A stretch of DNA of 64,000 nt from Acidobacteriota bacterium (GCA_013140775.1 JABFSA010000014.1:25074-89073), one strand, 5' to 3'; positions 26,235 through 34,764 are shown, counted from the first letter of the stretch. The notes: generated by a model not told the origin, from the letters alone. Numbers and translations are program-made.

Positions 26235-27196
26235 GGGTGTCGGACAGTCAAGCGAGAACACGGGTTCCGGCAGGCGTGAAGACGATCGCGTTCGCAGTCG
26301 CGATATTCATCTGCGTTCTGGCCGGGTCTCTCCCGACCCGCATGCAGGCGCAGTCGAGGCTGGCAACAGCCGGCGTGTATTCCTCGGGTCAGGCGCAACG
26401 CGGCGCGGCCGACTACAAGGCCCGCTGCGCGAAGTGCCATGGCGCTCAACTCGAAGGCCTCGCCGGCCCTCCACTGGCGGGCGCGGATTTTCTCAACATC
26501 TGGAAAAGCCAGCCGCTGTCGGACCTCTACGGCAAGGTTCACATCACGATGCCGCTGGATAGCCCTGGCACGCTGACGCCAGCGCAGTCCACGGCCCTCG
26601 TGGCGTACATCCTTCAAGGCAACAAGTTTCCGGCGGGCGGCGCGGATCTGCCTTCAGACGAGCCGGCGCTGAAGCTGATTGCACTCGCACCGGCAGGCAC
26701 TCCCGCAGCACCGAGAACTGCCGCAGCAGCCGTGTCGTTCCCGGCAGTCGGCACGCTGAACCAGGTCATGCGCGGCATCCTGTTTCCCAGCTCGAACGTC
26801 CTGTTCGACGTGCAGACGCAGGATCCCGGCGCATCGGAGAAAGCTGGAGCCAAGGCCGGGGCCGCCACCACGTCCGTCCGCTACGGCAATGTCTACGGGC
26901 CGTGGATCGGCGTTGACGTCGCGGCCATCGCGATCGCGGAGTCTGCCCCGCTGCTCATGACACCGGGACGACGGTGCGAGAACGGCAAGCCCGTGCCGGT
27001 GGACCGCGCCGACTGGCAGATGTACGTACAAGGACTCGTCGAGGCGGGTCGCGTCGCCTATAAGGCGTCTCAGTCCAGAAGCCAGGACGCCGTCAGCGAA
27101 GCCACCAACCAGATCGCTGACTCCTGCGCCAACTGCCATCGCGTCTACCGCGATGTGGCGAATCCTGCGATGCGGTGTACGCCCCCAGCCCCTTAG
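26231..27196 (+). CDS. Exported dihaem cytochrome c (class I plus class II-like fusion)
   Basis: The protein has 321 residues from the GTG at 26231, overlapping the DUF6152 stop. After the signal peptide (about 18-41), the N-terminal part is a class I cytochrome c: RGAADYKARCAKCHGAQLEG with haem at Cys66/Cys69/His70, and HITMPLDSPG supplying the axial Met. After an Ala/Pro linker the C-terminal part begins VGTLNQVMRGILFPSSN and ends with DSCANCHRVYRD, where the haem motif sits near the C-terminus as in cytochrome c' (class II). Such two-type fusions suggest electron relay in the periplasm. Confidence 0.87.
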   Translation: MRVSDSQARTRVPAGVKTIAFAVAIFICVLAGSLPTRMQAQSRLATAGVYSSGQAQRGAADYKARCAKCHGAQLEGLAGPPLAGADFLNIWKSQPLSDLYGKVHITMPLDSPGTLTPAQSTALVAYILQGNKFPAGGADLPSDEPALKLIALAPAGTPAAPRTAAAAVSFPAVGTLNQVMRGILFPSSNVLFDVQTQDPGASEKAGAKAGAATTSVRYGNVYGPWIGVDVAAIAIAESAPLLMTPGRRCENGKPVPVDRADWQMYVQGLVEAGRVAYKASQSRSQDAVSEATNQIADSCANCHRVYRDVANPAMRCTPPAP

Positions 27197-27216
27197 ATCA
27201 AAACGATAATCCTGCC

Positions 27217-27708
27217 ATGCGCAGGCGACACCTCTACGTCCTCATCTTTGCGCTGCCGGCGTTCCTGCTGTCGCTCATCGGGGGCGCGATGCTGCTCGGC
27301 GCCGCAACCGGGGTGCTGTGGTTGTTCGTCTTCGGCGATAACCCCTGGCCGTCCGCGGCCAACACCCTGCTCACCACCACCTTTATCATTGGCACCCTCG
27401 CCCTCTGGCTTGCGCAGTTGGCCATCGCGTACGCGATAGGCAAAACGCAGGAACGCCGGCCCTCGTTGAACAGGACGCACGTCGCCGCATCTGTGGGCGC
27501 GACGATCGCGCTCGCAGGACTCATCGCCGTGCGAGTCCTCGGCATTGGGAGCGCTGCGGCCCGAACGGACACCATGATCTGCGCCGACCACTGCCTCGCC
27601 AGAGGTTTCTCCGCGAGCGGCATGGCGCCGCGCGACTCCGGCGACCACACGTGTACCTGCTACGACGCGCAAGGACAGGAAAGCGTCAGCGTTCCGATCG
27701 AGAGATAG
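27217..27708 (+). CDS. Small integral membrane protein of unknown function
   Basis: The protein has 163 residues from the ATG at 27217; the frame extends upstream to 27175 without a better start. Three hydrophobic helices are visible: LYVLIFALPAFLLSLIGGAM, the segment around NTLLTTTFIIGTLALWLAQL, and ASVGATIALAGLIAVRVLG. The soluble C-terminal tail is cysteine-rich (ICADHC, HTCTCYD) and probably faces the periplasm. I do not recognise the family. It follows the cytochrome gene by 20 bases and could be co-transcribed. Confidence 0.55.
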   Translation: MRRRHLYVLIFALPAFLLSLIGGAMLLGAATGVLWLFVFGDNPWPSAANTLLTTTFIIGTLALWLAQLAIAYAIGKTQERRPSLNRTHVAASVGATIALAGLIAVRVLGIGSAAARTDTMICADHCLARGFSASGMAPRDSGDHTCTCYDAQGQESVSVPIER

Positions 27709-27795
27709 ACGCAACCACGAAGAAGCGAAGGAATCGAAGGCACATACCTGGATGCTTCGTGGATCTTCGTGTCGTCGTGGCTTGGTCGTAGCGTC
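27709..27795. repeat. ACGAAG-rich imperfect inverted repeat
   Basis: The left part (27709-27740) reads as CCACGAAG, AAGCGAAGG and AATCGAAGG units. The right part (27754-27794) carries their reverse complements (CTTCGTGG, CTTCGTG, CGTGGCTTGG). The left units match the cluster at 8337-8369. It lies downstream of the membrane protein gene and could fold as a terminator-like hairpin. Confidence 0.45.
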
Positions 27796-27869
27796 AGACC
27801 CCGAAAAACAGAGAACGAACAATTTTGTACAGAAAGTTCGACGTTTTTCGGGCGATGATACGCTTTTGT

Positions 27870-27888
27870 CCCACGCTGCTGGCGTGGG
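27870..27888 (+). promoter_or_regulatory. Perfect short palindrome in the leader of the metalloprotease gene
   Basis: CCCACGC (27870-27876), loop TGCTG, GCGTGGG (27882-27888) lies 30 bases before the ATG at 27919. It could be an operator or a 5' leader hairpin. No partner is identified. Confidence 0.3.
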
Positions 27889-27918
27889 CGAACATTGACC
27901 GAGGCAGGGAACAGGGAC

Positions 27919-28563
27919 ATGAAGGTCGTCGGACGCCGCGCGCTGATGCTCCTGGCGACCGTGGGGACATTGACGATCCCCGCGGGCGCAGCGACGCCCG
28001 TCTCCTTGACCATCCGTCTCTACAACAGCTCCGGCGTCACAAGCGAGGAGATGCAGTCGGCGCGAAGAGCCGCCGAAGCCATCCTCGCCGACACGGGATT
28101 AGCGGTCGCGTTCCGGCACTGCGGCCGCTCCCCTTTCACTTCTGCCGTCGATGCATGCGCGGAGCCACTCCGGCCCTCCGAAGTGGTGGTGCGGATCATC
28201 AAGGCACCTGCTTTCAGCCCGACGCTCCATCCTGACGCGTACGGAATGGCGTATGTCGTACCAGAGACGAATCGCGGCTGGCTGGCCACTGTCTTCTCTG
28301 ATCGGATCAACAACGCGGCAGCGCGCCTGCACGTCGAGCCTGGCACACTGCTCGGCCTCGTCGCGGCCCACGAGGTCGGGCACCTGCTGCTCGGTGTCGC
28401 CTATCACGGAGAAGACGGCGTCATGCCGGCGGATCTCCCTGATGCACTGCTGACACGAGACGATCAGGAGTGGCGGTTCTCCTCGAACGAGGCCGAGCGA
28501 CTCCATCGCTCACTCGAGTCAATGACCGGCACTTCCGCGTCATCGCCTGCTGTCGAGTTCTGA
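27919..28563 (+). CDS. Exported putative zinc metalloprotease (HEVGHLLLG type)
   Basis: The protein has 214 residues from the ATG at 27919, with a signal peptide ending TIPAGAA. The catalytic region is AAHEVGHLLLGVAYHGEDGVM: His151, Glu152 and His155 form HExxH, His163 is a likely third ligand, and Met169 follows in a GVM turn. I recognise this arrangement from many Acidobacteriota proteins of the form HEIGHLLLG...H...GIM. The spacing to the third His is two residues longer than the metzincin consensus, so it is metzincin-like rather than a standard member. An N-terminal strand region (VSLTIRLYNSSGV) precedes it. The substrate is unknown. Confidence 0.7.
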   Translation: MKVVGRRALMLLATVGTLTIPAGAATPVSLTIRLYNSSGVTSEEMQSARRAAEAILADTGLAVAFRHCGRSPFTSAVDACAEPLRPSEVVVRIIKAPAFSPTLHPDAYGMAYVVPETNRGWLATVFSDRINNAAARLHVEPGTLLGLVAAHEVGHLLLGVAYHGEDGVMPADLPDALLTRDDQEWRFSSNEAERLHRSLESMTGTSASSPAVEF

Positions 28564-28914
28564 CACAAATGAGCCTGTAGACAGGCGAATCACACAAAAG
28601 AGTCGCTTTCAAGGAATCGCCCCTGCCCGAGCCAGGATCACGGCTCGCAGCCTGATTTCCTGCGTATTCCTGCAGATTTCGAACAACTCATCACTCATGA
28701 ACGGGTCGCCGGCGCCAGCTCTTGGATGGCGCACGCCTTGCACTAATTTGCGCGACGACCGCGCTCAGACGCGCGACGTCTCCAGCCCCGACGCTCCGGC
28801 GATGTGACCGCGGTCGCGCACAGACGCGAATCCGGTCATATCGACTGCGAATCCCAGGCCCCGCAGCCGCCCACAGCCTCGACGCCTCTCTCATTCGACG
28901 AGAAAGGGATATCA
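28564..28914. other. Intergenic region before the second TonB receptor
   Basis: The gap is 351 bases. The receptor frame is open back to 28804, but the only start with a ribosome site is the ATG at 28915 (AAAGGG six bases upstream). I see no hairpin, promoter pair or small gene that I would defend. Confidence 0.4.
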
Positions 28915-31900
28915 ATGAACTCGAGACCCGTCAGTGTGCGGTCGGTCCGTCTTCGGGCGGCCGTCGTCGGTCTACTGCTCGCCGCCGCGAGCCTCGTCAT
29001 CACCATCAACGCCAGCGCGCAGACCTATCAGGGAGCCCTGCGCGGGGCGGTGCGCGATGCACAGGGTGTCATTCCCGGTGCGGAAATCACGCTCATCAGC
29101 GAAGAAACGAACGCCGAGCGGGCGGCGATGACGAACGAAGTCGGGGAGTACGCGTTTGCGAGCGTGTTACCAGGCACCTACACGCTTCGGGTGTCGCTGC
29201 CAGGCTTCAGGACCGAGGAACGCAAGGGGATTCGAGTCGGAACGCAACAGTCACTGGTCCTCGACTTCATGCTCGAAGTGGGCGCGATCTCGGAGCAGAT
29301 TACGGTCACAGGTGAAGCGCCGCTCGTCGAGCGCGCAAGCGCCTCGCAGGCGGCCTCGCTCGATCAGGAGGCCCTCCAGAGCCTGCCCATCTTTGGACGC
29401 AACACGTTCTTCGCCGCCATCTCAACGCCTGGTGTCATCCAGACCGGTGACCCGCAGTTCGTGCGCTACCAGGATCAGTCCGGTTCATCGCAGCTCTCAC
29501 TGGGCGGCGGGCCCCGTCGCGGCAACGGCTACCTCATCGAGGGCGTGTCCATCACGGACCTGACGAATCGCCCCACGATTGCACCGTCGATGGAGGCGGT
29601 CGAAGAACTGAAGGTCCAGACCAAGACCTACGAAGCGGACATGGGACACGCGGCAGGCGGCGTCTTCAACACCACGGCCCGATCGGGATCGAACATCTGG
29701 CACGGCAGCGCGCTGCTCGTGAGCAAACCAGGCATGACAACGGGCACACTGTTCTTTGCCAAGCGCGCGGGACTCGAAAACCCGCCGCAGTATTACCACA
29801 ACTGGGCCGGCTCACTTGGCGGTCCACTCGTGAAGGACAAGACATTCTTCTGGTTCAGCACGGACGGCTACAAACAGCGCAGCACTCGCAACAGCGTGCT
29901 CACGCTGCCGACAGCTGCGGAGCGCGCCGGAAACTTTTCGCAGACGCGCAACACCGCCGGGCAGCTCGTCACCATCTACGATCCTCTGACGACGCGAACG
30001 GAGAACGGTGTCATCGTGCGAGACCCGTTCCCCGGCAACGTCATCCCGGGTGACCGGATCAGCGCGGTCGCAAGAGCGATGCTCACGCCGATGCCCATCC
30101 CCACCGACGGAAAGTCGTTCAACGGCCAGGCAATCCTCGACGACGGCCCGCAGGATCAGGAGACGCTGAAGGTCGATCAGCGCTGGACGGAGAGCTGGAC
30201 GATGAGCGGCCTCTATGCGCATCAGCACACCAAGGAACCCGGATCGGCGTTCTTCGGCGCGCACGGAACCGTTCCCGGGGATCCGAGTGCCAGCCTGCTC
30301 TTCCGCACGGTCAATCTACTCGCGTTGAACAACATCTTCATCCCTGATGCGAACACTGCCGTTGCAGTGAGATACGGCATAAATCGATTCCAGGATTTCG
30401 GCGGCAACTACCCGACGTTCGATGCAGGGACGCTCGGGTTCCCGGCAAGCCTCGTGAGCGCGATGACGTTCAACACCTTCCCCCAGGCGGCGATCACCGG
30501 ATACGGCGGGACCACCACGCTCGGCAACGGCGGTCCCAGTCGCACGACCCACCTGACGCAAACGGCGAACGCCTCGGTCTCTCGTCTCATGGGCAGCCAC
30601 ACGCTGAAGTTCGGCGCGGAGTATCGGCGGATTGGGGCAAGCACGAGAACGTTCAGTACTTCGGCGGGCACCTACAACTTCACGCAGGCGTTCACGGCAG
30701 CGACGCCTACCGCAGCCGGTGGCGACGCGTTCGCCAGCTTCCTTCTCGGCTTTCCCTCGACGGGCAGCATCGTCTATGCGACGCCCGCCGACTATCTCGT
30801 GGACTACTACGCCGGCTACGCCCAGGACGAATACCGCGCGAGCTCGAAGCTCACGTTGAACTACGGCCTGCGGTACGAATACGAGCCCGGCGTCCGTGAA
30901 GCCGACGGCCACTTTACGGTTGGCTTCGACAGGGACGCGATGTTCCCCGTGCAGGTGCCCGGCATGACGCTCAAGGGTGGCCTCATGTATGCGGGAGTGA
31001 ACGGGTATCCCACGACGCAGGGCGAATCACTCAACGGCCTGGCGCCTCGCGGCGGGTTTGCCTGGTCGGTCTCGGACAACGACGTCATCCGTGGCGGCTA
31101 CGGCTTCTTCTGGGCGCCCGTGCAGTTCTCCGGCGTCGGCGAGACCGCCATGGGACGACTCGGCTACACGGCGACCACCACGTATCTTTCGAGCACTGAC
31201 GGCAATCGCACACCCGCCAATTCCCTGAGCAATCCGTTCCCCGCGGGCATTATTCCACCGCAGGGCGACGCACTGGGGCTGGCAACCGGCGCCGGCGGCG
31301 TCATCGATTTCGTCGATCAGCACTCCGGGCCCGGACAGGTCCATCAGTACTCCATCGACTATTCACACGAGTTCCCTGCCGGCATCGCCGTATCAATCGG
31401 ATACTCGGGCAGCAGGTCCGACCACATGCCGGTTGGCGGCACCGTGGACGCGACCGTCAACATCAATCAGCTCGATCCGCAGTACCTCGCGCTCGGTTCG
31501 GCGCTGCTCGATCTGCTGCCGAACCCGTTCTTCGGCAATTCCGCGTTCGGCAACCTGGCCAACTCGGCGACGATCACCCGCGGACAGCTGCTCCGCCCGT
31601 TCCCACAGTTCACCGATGTGCTTGCTCACCGCGTAACGGACGCTCGTGCCCGATACAACGCGATGACGCTTCGATTCGACAAGCGGGTGCGGGACAACTG
31701 GGGCGTGAATGCGAACTACACGTTCAGCCGGTTGATGGACAACCAGTTCGGCGAGTCCAATACCTACTCCGCGCGCAGCCAGAACGCGCTCGACACGTAT
31801 GACCTCGACCGCGAGTGGGGCTACTCGCTGCTCGACGTGCCCCATCGTTTCAACGTCAACGGCACCTTCGTGGTGCCTGTCGGAAACGGACACCGGTGGC

Positions 31901-32403
31901 TGAGCGATGGGATTGGAAGTGTGCTGCTCGGCGGCTGGTCGGTCACGATGGCCGCACGCTTCCAGACCGGCTTCCCCGTGAGCGTGTGGCAGTCCGCGAG
32001 TAACTCAGGGCTGCTCGGTGGCAGCTCGCAGGGCAGCTCACAGCGTCCCAACATCGTGCCCGGTGTCGATCTCGGTACGAGTGGCTCGCTCGAGGAACGA
32101 TTGACGAGCTGGATCAATCCCGCGGCGTTCACGGCCGCGCCGGCATACACCCTGGGAAACGCGCCACGGACCCTCTCGGACCTGCGCACGCCTGGCCAGC
32201 GCAACGTAGACCTCAGCGTCCAGAAGGCGCAACGGATTAGTGGCGGACAGACCATCTCTGTCAGGGCGGACGTGCTGAACCTCTTCGACAACCCGCTCTT
32301 CACCACACTGCAGTCGCAGTTCGGCACGCCGACGTTCGGGCAGTTGACGGCCGTCGGTGGCTACGCCCGGTCAGTGCAGTTTCAGGTTCGGTTTGGTTTC
32401 TGA
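28915..32403 (+). CDS. Oar-like TonB-dependent receptor with N-terminal carboxypeptidase-regulatory domain (2)
   Basis: The 1162-residue protein has a signal peptide ending ITINASAQ. A CarboxypepD_reg-like domain (GALRGAVRDAQGVIPGAEIT, GEYAFASVLPGTYTLRV), the linker ITVTGEAPLVER and a plug domain (EALQSLPIFGRNTFFAAIST, NGYLIEGVSITDLTN) follow. The large barrel ends VQFQVRFGF with terminal Phe. The architecture matches the other two receptors in the window but the plug and barrel sequences are clearly different, so these are not recent copies. The stop codon at 32401-32403 lies exactly where the remnant of a flavin amine oxidase begins, which points to a deletion junction. The receptor itself looks complete. 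Confidence 0.9.
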   Translation: MNSRPVSVRSVRLRAAVVGLLLAAASLVITINASAQTYQGALRGAVRDAQGVIPGAEITLISEETNAERAAMTNEVGEYAFASVLPGTYTLRVSLPGFRTEERKGIRVGTQQSLVLDFMLEVGAISEQITVTGEAPLVERASASQAASLDQEALQSLPIFGRNTFFAAISTPGVIQTGDPQFVRYQDQSGSSQLSLGGGPRRGNGYLIEGVSITDLTNRPTIAPSMEAVEELKVQTKTYEADMGHAAGGVFNTTARSGSNIWHGSALLVSKPGMTTGTLFFAKRAGLENPPQYYHNWAGSLGGPLVKDKTFFWFSTDGYKQRSTRNSVLTLPTAAERAGNFSQTRNTAGQLVTIYDPLTTRTENGVIVRDPFPGNVIPGDRISAVARAMLTPMPIPTDGKSFNGQAILDDGPQDQETLKVDQRWTESWTMSGLYAHQHTKEPGSAFFGAHGTVPGDPSASLLFRTVNLLALNNIFIPDANTAVAVRYGINRFQDFGGNYPTFDAGTLGFPASLVSAMTFNTFPQAAITGYGGTTTLGNGGPSRTTHLTQTANASVSRLMGSHTLKFGAEYRRIGASTRTFSTSAGTYNFTQAFTAATPTAAGGDAFASFLLGFPSTGSIVYATPADYLVDYYAGYAQDEYRASSKLTLNYGLRYEYEPGVREADGHFTVGFDRDAMFPVQVPGMTLKGGLMYAGVNGYPTTQGESLNGLAPRGGFAWSVSDNDVIRGGYGFFWAPVQFSGVGETAMGRLGYTATTTYLSSTDGNRTPANSLSNPFPAGIIPPQGDALGLATGAGGVIDFVDQHSGPGQVHQYSIDYSHEFPAGIAVSIGYSGSRSDHMPVGGTVDATVNINQLDPQYLALGSALLDLLPNPFFGNSAFGNLANSATITRGQLLRPFPQFTDVLAHRVTDARARYNAMTLRFDKRVRDNWGVNANYTFSRLMDNQFGESNTYSARSQNALDTYDLDREWGYSLLDVPHRFNVNGTFVVPVGNGHRWLSDGIGSVLLGGWSVTMAARFQTGFPVSVWQSASNSGLLGGSSQGSSQRPNIVPGVDLGTSGSLEERLTSWINPAAFTAAPAYTLGNAPRTLSDLRTPGQRNVDLSVQKAQRISGGQTISVRADVLNLFDNPLFTTLQSQFGTPTFGQLTAVGGYARSVQFQVRFGF

Positions 32404-32909
32404 GTACTGACCAGATCAAGATCGGGCTGCAGATGAAGCGGCGCTTCTGGGAGGAAGACGACAAGATCTTCGGTGGCCACCTCTACTCCAACCTCCCTCT
32501 CGGCACGTTCTCCTATCCCTCCTGGGGCTACTTCGGCAACAAGGGCATCGTCCTCGGCTTCTATGGCAACGGTCAGATGTCTGGCGTCATCAACATGCCA
32601 ATCAAGGACCGCATCGAACACGTGCTGACGCACGCGGGCAAAGTCCATCCGCAGCTTCGGGAGGAGTACGAGACCGCGTACTGCACGTTCTGGGAAAAGA
32701 CTCCGTACAGTCTGGGCGCTTTCGCGGGCGGAGGCGGTACGGGCAACTCAGAACGACTTGCCACACTCAACAAGCCCGACAACCGGATCTTCATCGGCTG
32801 CGCGGCCATCAGCGGCAACGGCGGCTGGCAGGAAGGCGCCATCACCGCCGCGTGGAGACAAGTCAAGCAGCTGCACGAGACGGTCATGAGCAGGACGGCG
32901 ACTGCTTAG
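32403..32909 (+). pseudogene. C-terminal remnant of a flavin monoamine oxidase
   Basis: The open frame starts at the receptor stop and reads STDQIKIGLQMKRRFWEED, then SYPSWGYF, GIVLGFYGNG, IEHVLTHAGKVHPQL, ending RIFIGCAAISGNGGWQEGAI and TAAWRQVKQLHE. This is the C-terminal third of the acidobacterial flavin amine oxidase family: the substrate domain plus the final FAD-contact segment W-Q-E-G-A-I. The N-terminal FAD-binding Rossmann motif and some 300 residues are absent. An ATG at 32433 exists, but no ribosome site is evident and the product could not bind FAD properly. I read it as a truncated pseudogene. Such oxidases often sit beside small cytochromes c, and one follows here. Confidence 0.75.
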
Positions 32910-32913
32910 CAGA

Positions 32914-32931
32914 GGTGCGAGGTGCGAGGTT
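32914..32931 (+). repeat. Short run of GGTGCGA units
   Basis: GAGGTGCGAGGTGCGAGG matches the unit of the longer array at 19127-19198. It follows the amine oxidase remnant. Confidence 0.45.
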
Positions 32932-32950
32932 CGCGACTAGACACTCGTGG

Positions 32951-32994
32951 GGTCCGGCTTTCCTGCCCCGAGCGAAGTCGAGGGGAGCCGGACC
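32951..32994 (+). repeat. Nested inverted repeat before the cytochrome c gene
   Basis: The outer arms are GGTCCGGCT (32951-32959) and AGCCGGACC (32986-32994). The inner palindrome is CCCCGAGCGAAGTCGAGGGG (32966-32985). The outer arms equal the stem of the REP-like element at 8310 and 34353, but the loop differs. The ribosome site of the following gene (GGAGG) begins two bases after it, so it could occlude or insulate translation. Confidence 0.55.
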
Positions 32995-33006
32995 TGGAGG
33001 CGTTCG

Positions 33007-33480
33007 ATGCATTTGAGGGAACACATCATGGCGATGGGACGTGCGTTTCTTCTGGCCTTCGCGGCGAGCGCGAGCGCGGTGGGAATTGTGACAATGGGCG
33101 AAGTCATGGTGGCGGGACAGGGCTCGCCACCTGCCGTCTTCACGGCTCAGCAGGCGACGGCCGGAAAGGCCGCGTACGCGAAGAACTGCGCGTCGTGCCA
33201 CTCGCCAGACTTGAGCGGCAACGGCGAGATCTCCGCGCTCGCCGGCCCAGCCTTCATGGAGACGTGGGGTCCCCGCACAACGAAACAGTTCTTCGACTAC
33301 ATCTCCGCAGCGATGCCCTACGGCCAGCCATCGCTGACAACGGAGGCCTACACGGAAATCAGCGCCTTCATCCTGCAATCCAACGGCGCCATCGCCGGCG
33401 AGAGCGCGCTCACCGCATCGACATCAGTCGAGATCCGCGGCCTGGCGGCAGCCGCAACCCTCACGCCGGCGTCGCACTGA
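33007..33480 (+). CDS. Exported monohaem cytochrome c
   Basis: The protein has 157 residues from the ATG at 33007, with GGAGG six bases upstream. In-frame ATGs at 33028 and 33034 are alternatives that also keep the signal peptide (FLLAFAASASAVG). Class I cytochrome c: AYAKNCASCHSPDLSGNG gives haem Cys61/Cys64/His65, and ISAAMPYGQPSLT supplies the axial Met. ILQSNGAIAGESAL ends the domain. Cytochromes of this short type commonly accompany PQQ or flavin oxidases in Acidobacteriota. Here the likely partner oxidase is the truncated gene just upstream, so it may now be an orphan (inference). Confidence 0.87.
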   Translation: MHLREHIMAMGRAFLLAFAASASAVGIVTMGEVMVAGQGSPPAVFTAQQATAGKAAYAKNCASCHSPDLSGNGEISALAGPAFMETWGPRTTKQFFDYISAAMPYGQPSLTTEAYTEISAFILQSNGAIAGESALTASTSVEIRGLAAAATLTPASH

Positions 33481-33649
33481 AAGAGGTGAGCAGGACGAAG
33501 GAGTAGCTCCGAGGCACCCGAGCTGAGCCTACCGGACCTCCTTGAGTCGAGCTGCAACGGTTATGCCTAAGACCGTTGCAAATGGACCTCGGTTCCTCGC
33601 GCAATCGACCTACCTCTTCGACAGGAGCTGCCTGATGCTCGAGCCCGAG

Positions 33650-34294
33650 CTAATGCACTCGCTTCTTCTTCACTCTCGCGCCGGTCGTCGGCTGGGAGAA
33701 CTCCGCTTCTCCCGTCTCGCGGAACTCGGAGACAGCCGCCGACATGGCGGCTGAGGCCAGACGATACGACGCCCCGTCGGAATCGAAGTTCATCGCCGCC
33801 TTCGGCGCGATGCCGATGTGGCCGCCCTCCTGGATGGCGTCCTGGTTGGCGGCCATGAAGAGGAAGCCCCAGCGATAGACATCGCGCTGCGTCGAGATCA
33901 TCTCGAAGACCCGGGCGCGGGTGTAGCGGGTGCTCGCATTCTCCAGACCGTCGGTGATGATGACCATCAGCACGCGATCGGGACGGTCGGTCTCGGGCAA
34001 CATGCGCAGGCGATCACCAGTCGCCTCAATCGTCCGCCCGACAGCATCGAGCAGTGCTGTCGTCCCGCGCGGTTGAAACGTGCCCGCGGTGAGGAGCGGC
34101 GCATCTGCGATGGGCTGCTCAGCGTAGACGACGTCGTAATGGTCGTCGAACTGCACGAGCGTCAGCCGGCAGTCGCCCGGCTGCGCCCGCTGCTCGGTGA
34201 CGAAGTGATTGAACCCACCGACCACGTCCGTGGCGATGGAGTCCATGGATCCGGACCGGTCGAGAATGATGGTGATGTCTGCCTCGTGTTTCAT
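33650..34294 (-). CDS. Cytoplasmic von Willebrand factor A domain protein
   Basis: The protein has 214 residues from the ATG ending at 34294 (GGAG six bases upstream), without a signal peptide. The VWA fold carries a complete MIDAS: DRSGSM (Asp12, Ser14, Ser16), the Thr loop in PRGTTALLDA and Asp in VIITDGLENAS. The C-terminal part (GFLFMAANQDAIQEGGHIGI) resembles the YfbK-like or TerY-like stand-alone VWA proteins of soil bacteria. It probably mediates metal-dependent protein-protein contact. No AAA or MoxR partner is nearby. The basic tail ends VKKKRVH. Confidence 0.82.
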   Translation of the reverse strand: MKHEADITIILDRSGSMDSIATDVVGGFNHFVTEQRAQPGDCRLTLVQFDDHYDVVYAEQPIADAPLLTAGTFQPRGTTALLDAVGRTIEATGDRLRMLPETDRPDRVLMVIITDGLENASTRYTRARVFEMISTQRDVYRWGFLFMAANQDAIQEGGHIGIAPKAAMNFDSDGASYRLASAAMSAAVSEFRETGEAEFSQPTTGARVKKKRVH

Positions 34295-34315
34295 GTGATC
34301 TCCATTGCTCAATTC

Positions 34316-34340
34316 GCGCGGCTGAAGCCGCGCACTACGA
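34316..34340 (+). repeat. REP-like palindrome, copy 2
   Basis: GCGCGGCT, GA, AGCCGCGC then ACTACGA. It is paired with copy 3 twelve bases further on in the same orientation. Both lie between the VWA gene and the zinc-ribbon gene. Confidence 0.7.
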
Positions 34341-34352
34341 CTGACTCTTATC

Positions 34353-34377
34353 GTCCGGCTGAAGCCGGACACTACGA
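34353..34377 (+). repeat. REP-like palindrome, copy 3
   Basis: GTCCGGCT, GA, AGCCGGAC then ACTACGA. Its ACTACGA tail contains, on the minus strand, the TAG stop codon (34372-34374) of the zinc-ribbon gene. Confidence 0.7.
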
Positions 34378-34650
34378 CTGCAAATGCGCGAGCATCCGCT
34401 GACGATGCGCCAGCTGCCGATCATCCAGGGTCCTGGATCCCAGCGACGCTGAGGCCCACAAGAACGGCTGCTGCGCGAGCCGTCGCGCGCGCAGACGATC
34501 CAGTTCGCGGCGATAGCACTCGAAGCACAGGGTGTGATCGCGATCCGCGCGGACCTGGCCGCGATATCTGAACCGGGCTTTGCGCTCCCGACACGCGGCG
34601 CACAGCACCTTGAAACGCCGAAACATCCGCCGACGCTCGCCAATCGACAT
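34372..34650 (-). CDS. Small zinc-ribbon protein
   Basis: The 92-residue protein starts at the ATG ending at 34650 with AGGAGG six bases upstream. Two CxxC pairs, CAAC (Cys17, Cys20) and CFEC (Cys42, Cys45), frame a basic segment RKARFRYRGQVRADRDHTL, giving one probable zinc site. The remainder is Arg/Leu-rich helix. I recognise the LCxxC...KARFRYRG...DRDHTLCFxC pattern as a small uncharacterised protein common in Acidobacteriota. It may bind nucleic acid. The stop codon lies in a REP-like repeat, so its last residues may have been set by insertion of that element. Confidence 0.7.
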   Translation of the reverse strand: MSIGERRRMFRRFKVLCAACRERKARFRYRGQVRADRDHTLCFECYRRELDRLRARRLAQQPFLWASASLGSRTLDDRQLAHRQRMLAHLQS

Positions 34651-34764
34651 TCAGATCCTCCTGCTGGCAGAAGGATAAGAACAGATGGTGACAGCACAGG
34701 TCATACGCCGGGGTTTCGCCTGCCATGCGCGAGTCCCGAATCCCGAGCCCCGAAGGGTGTCGCC

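Noticed and set aside
27919..28563. Assigning the metalloprotease to the metzincins
   Set aside because: The third His and the glycine are displaced from the HExxHxxGxxH spacing, so only a metzincin-like label is safe.
33542..33754. Plus-strand frame of 70 codons downstream of the cytochrome c gene
   Set aside because: It runs into the antisense of the VWA gene end and has no motif or ribosome site.
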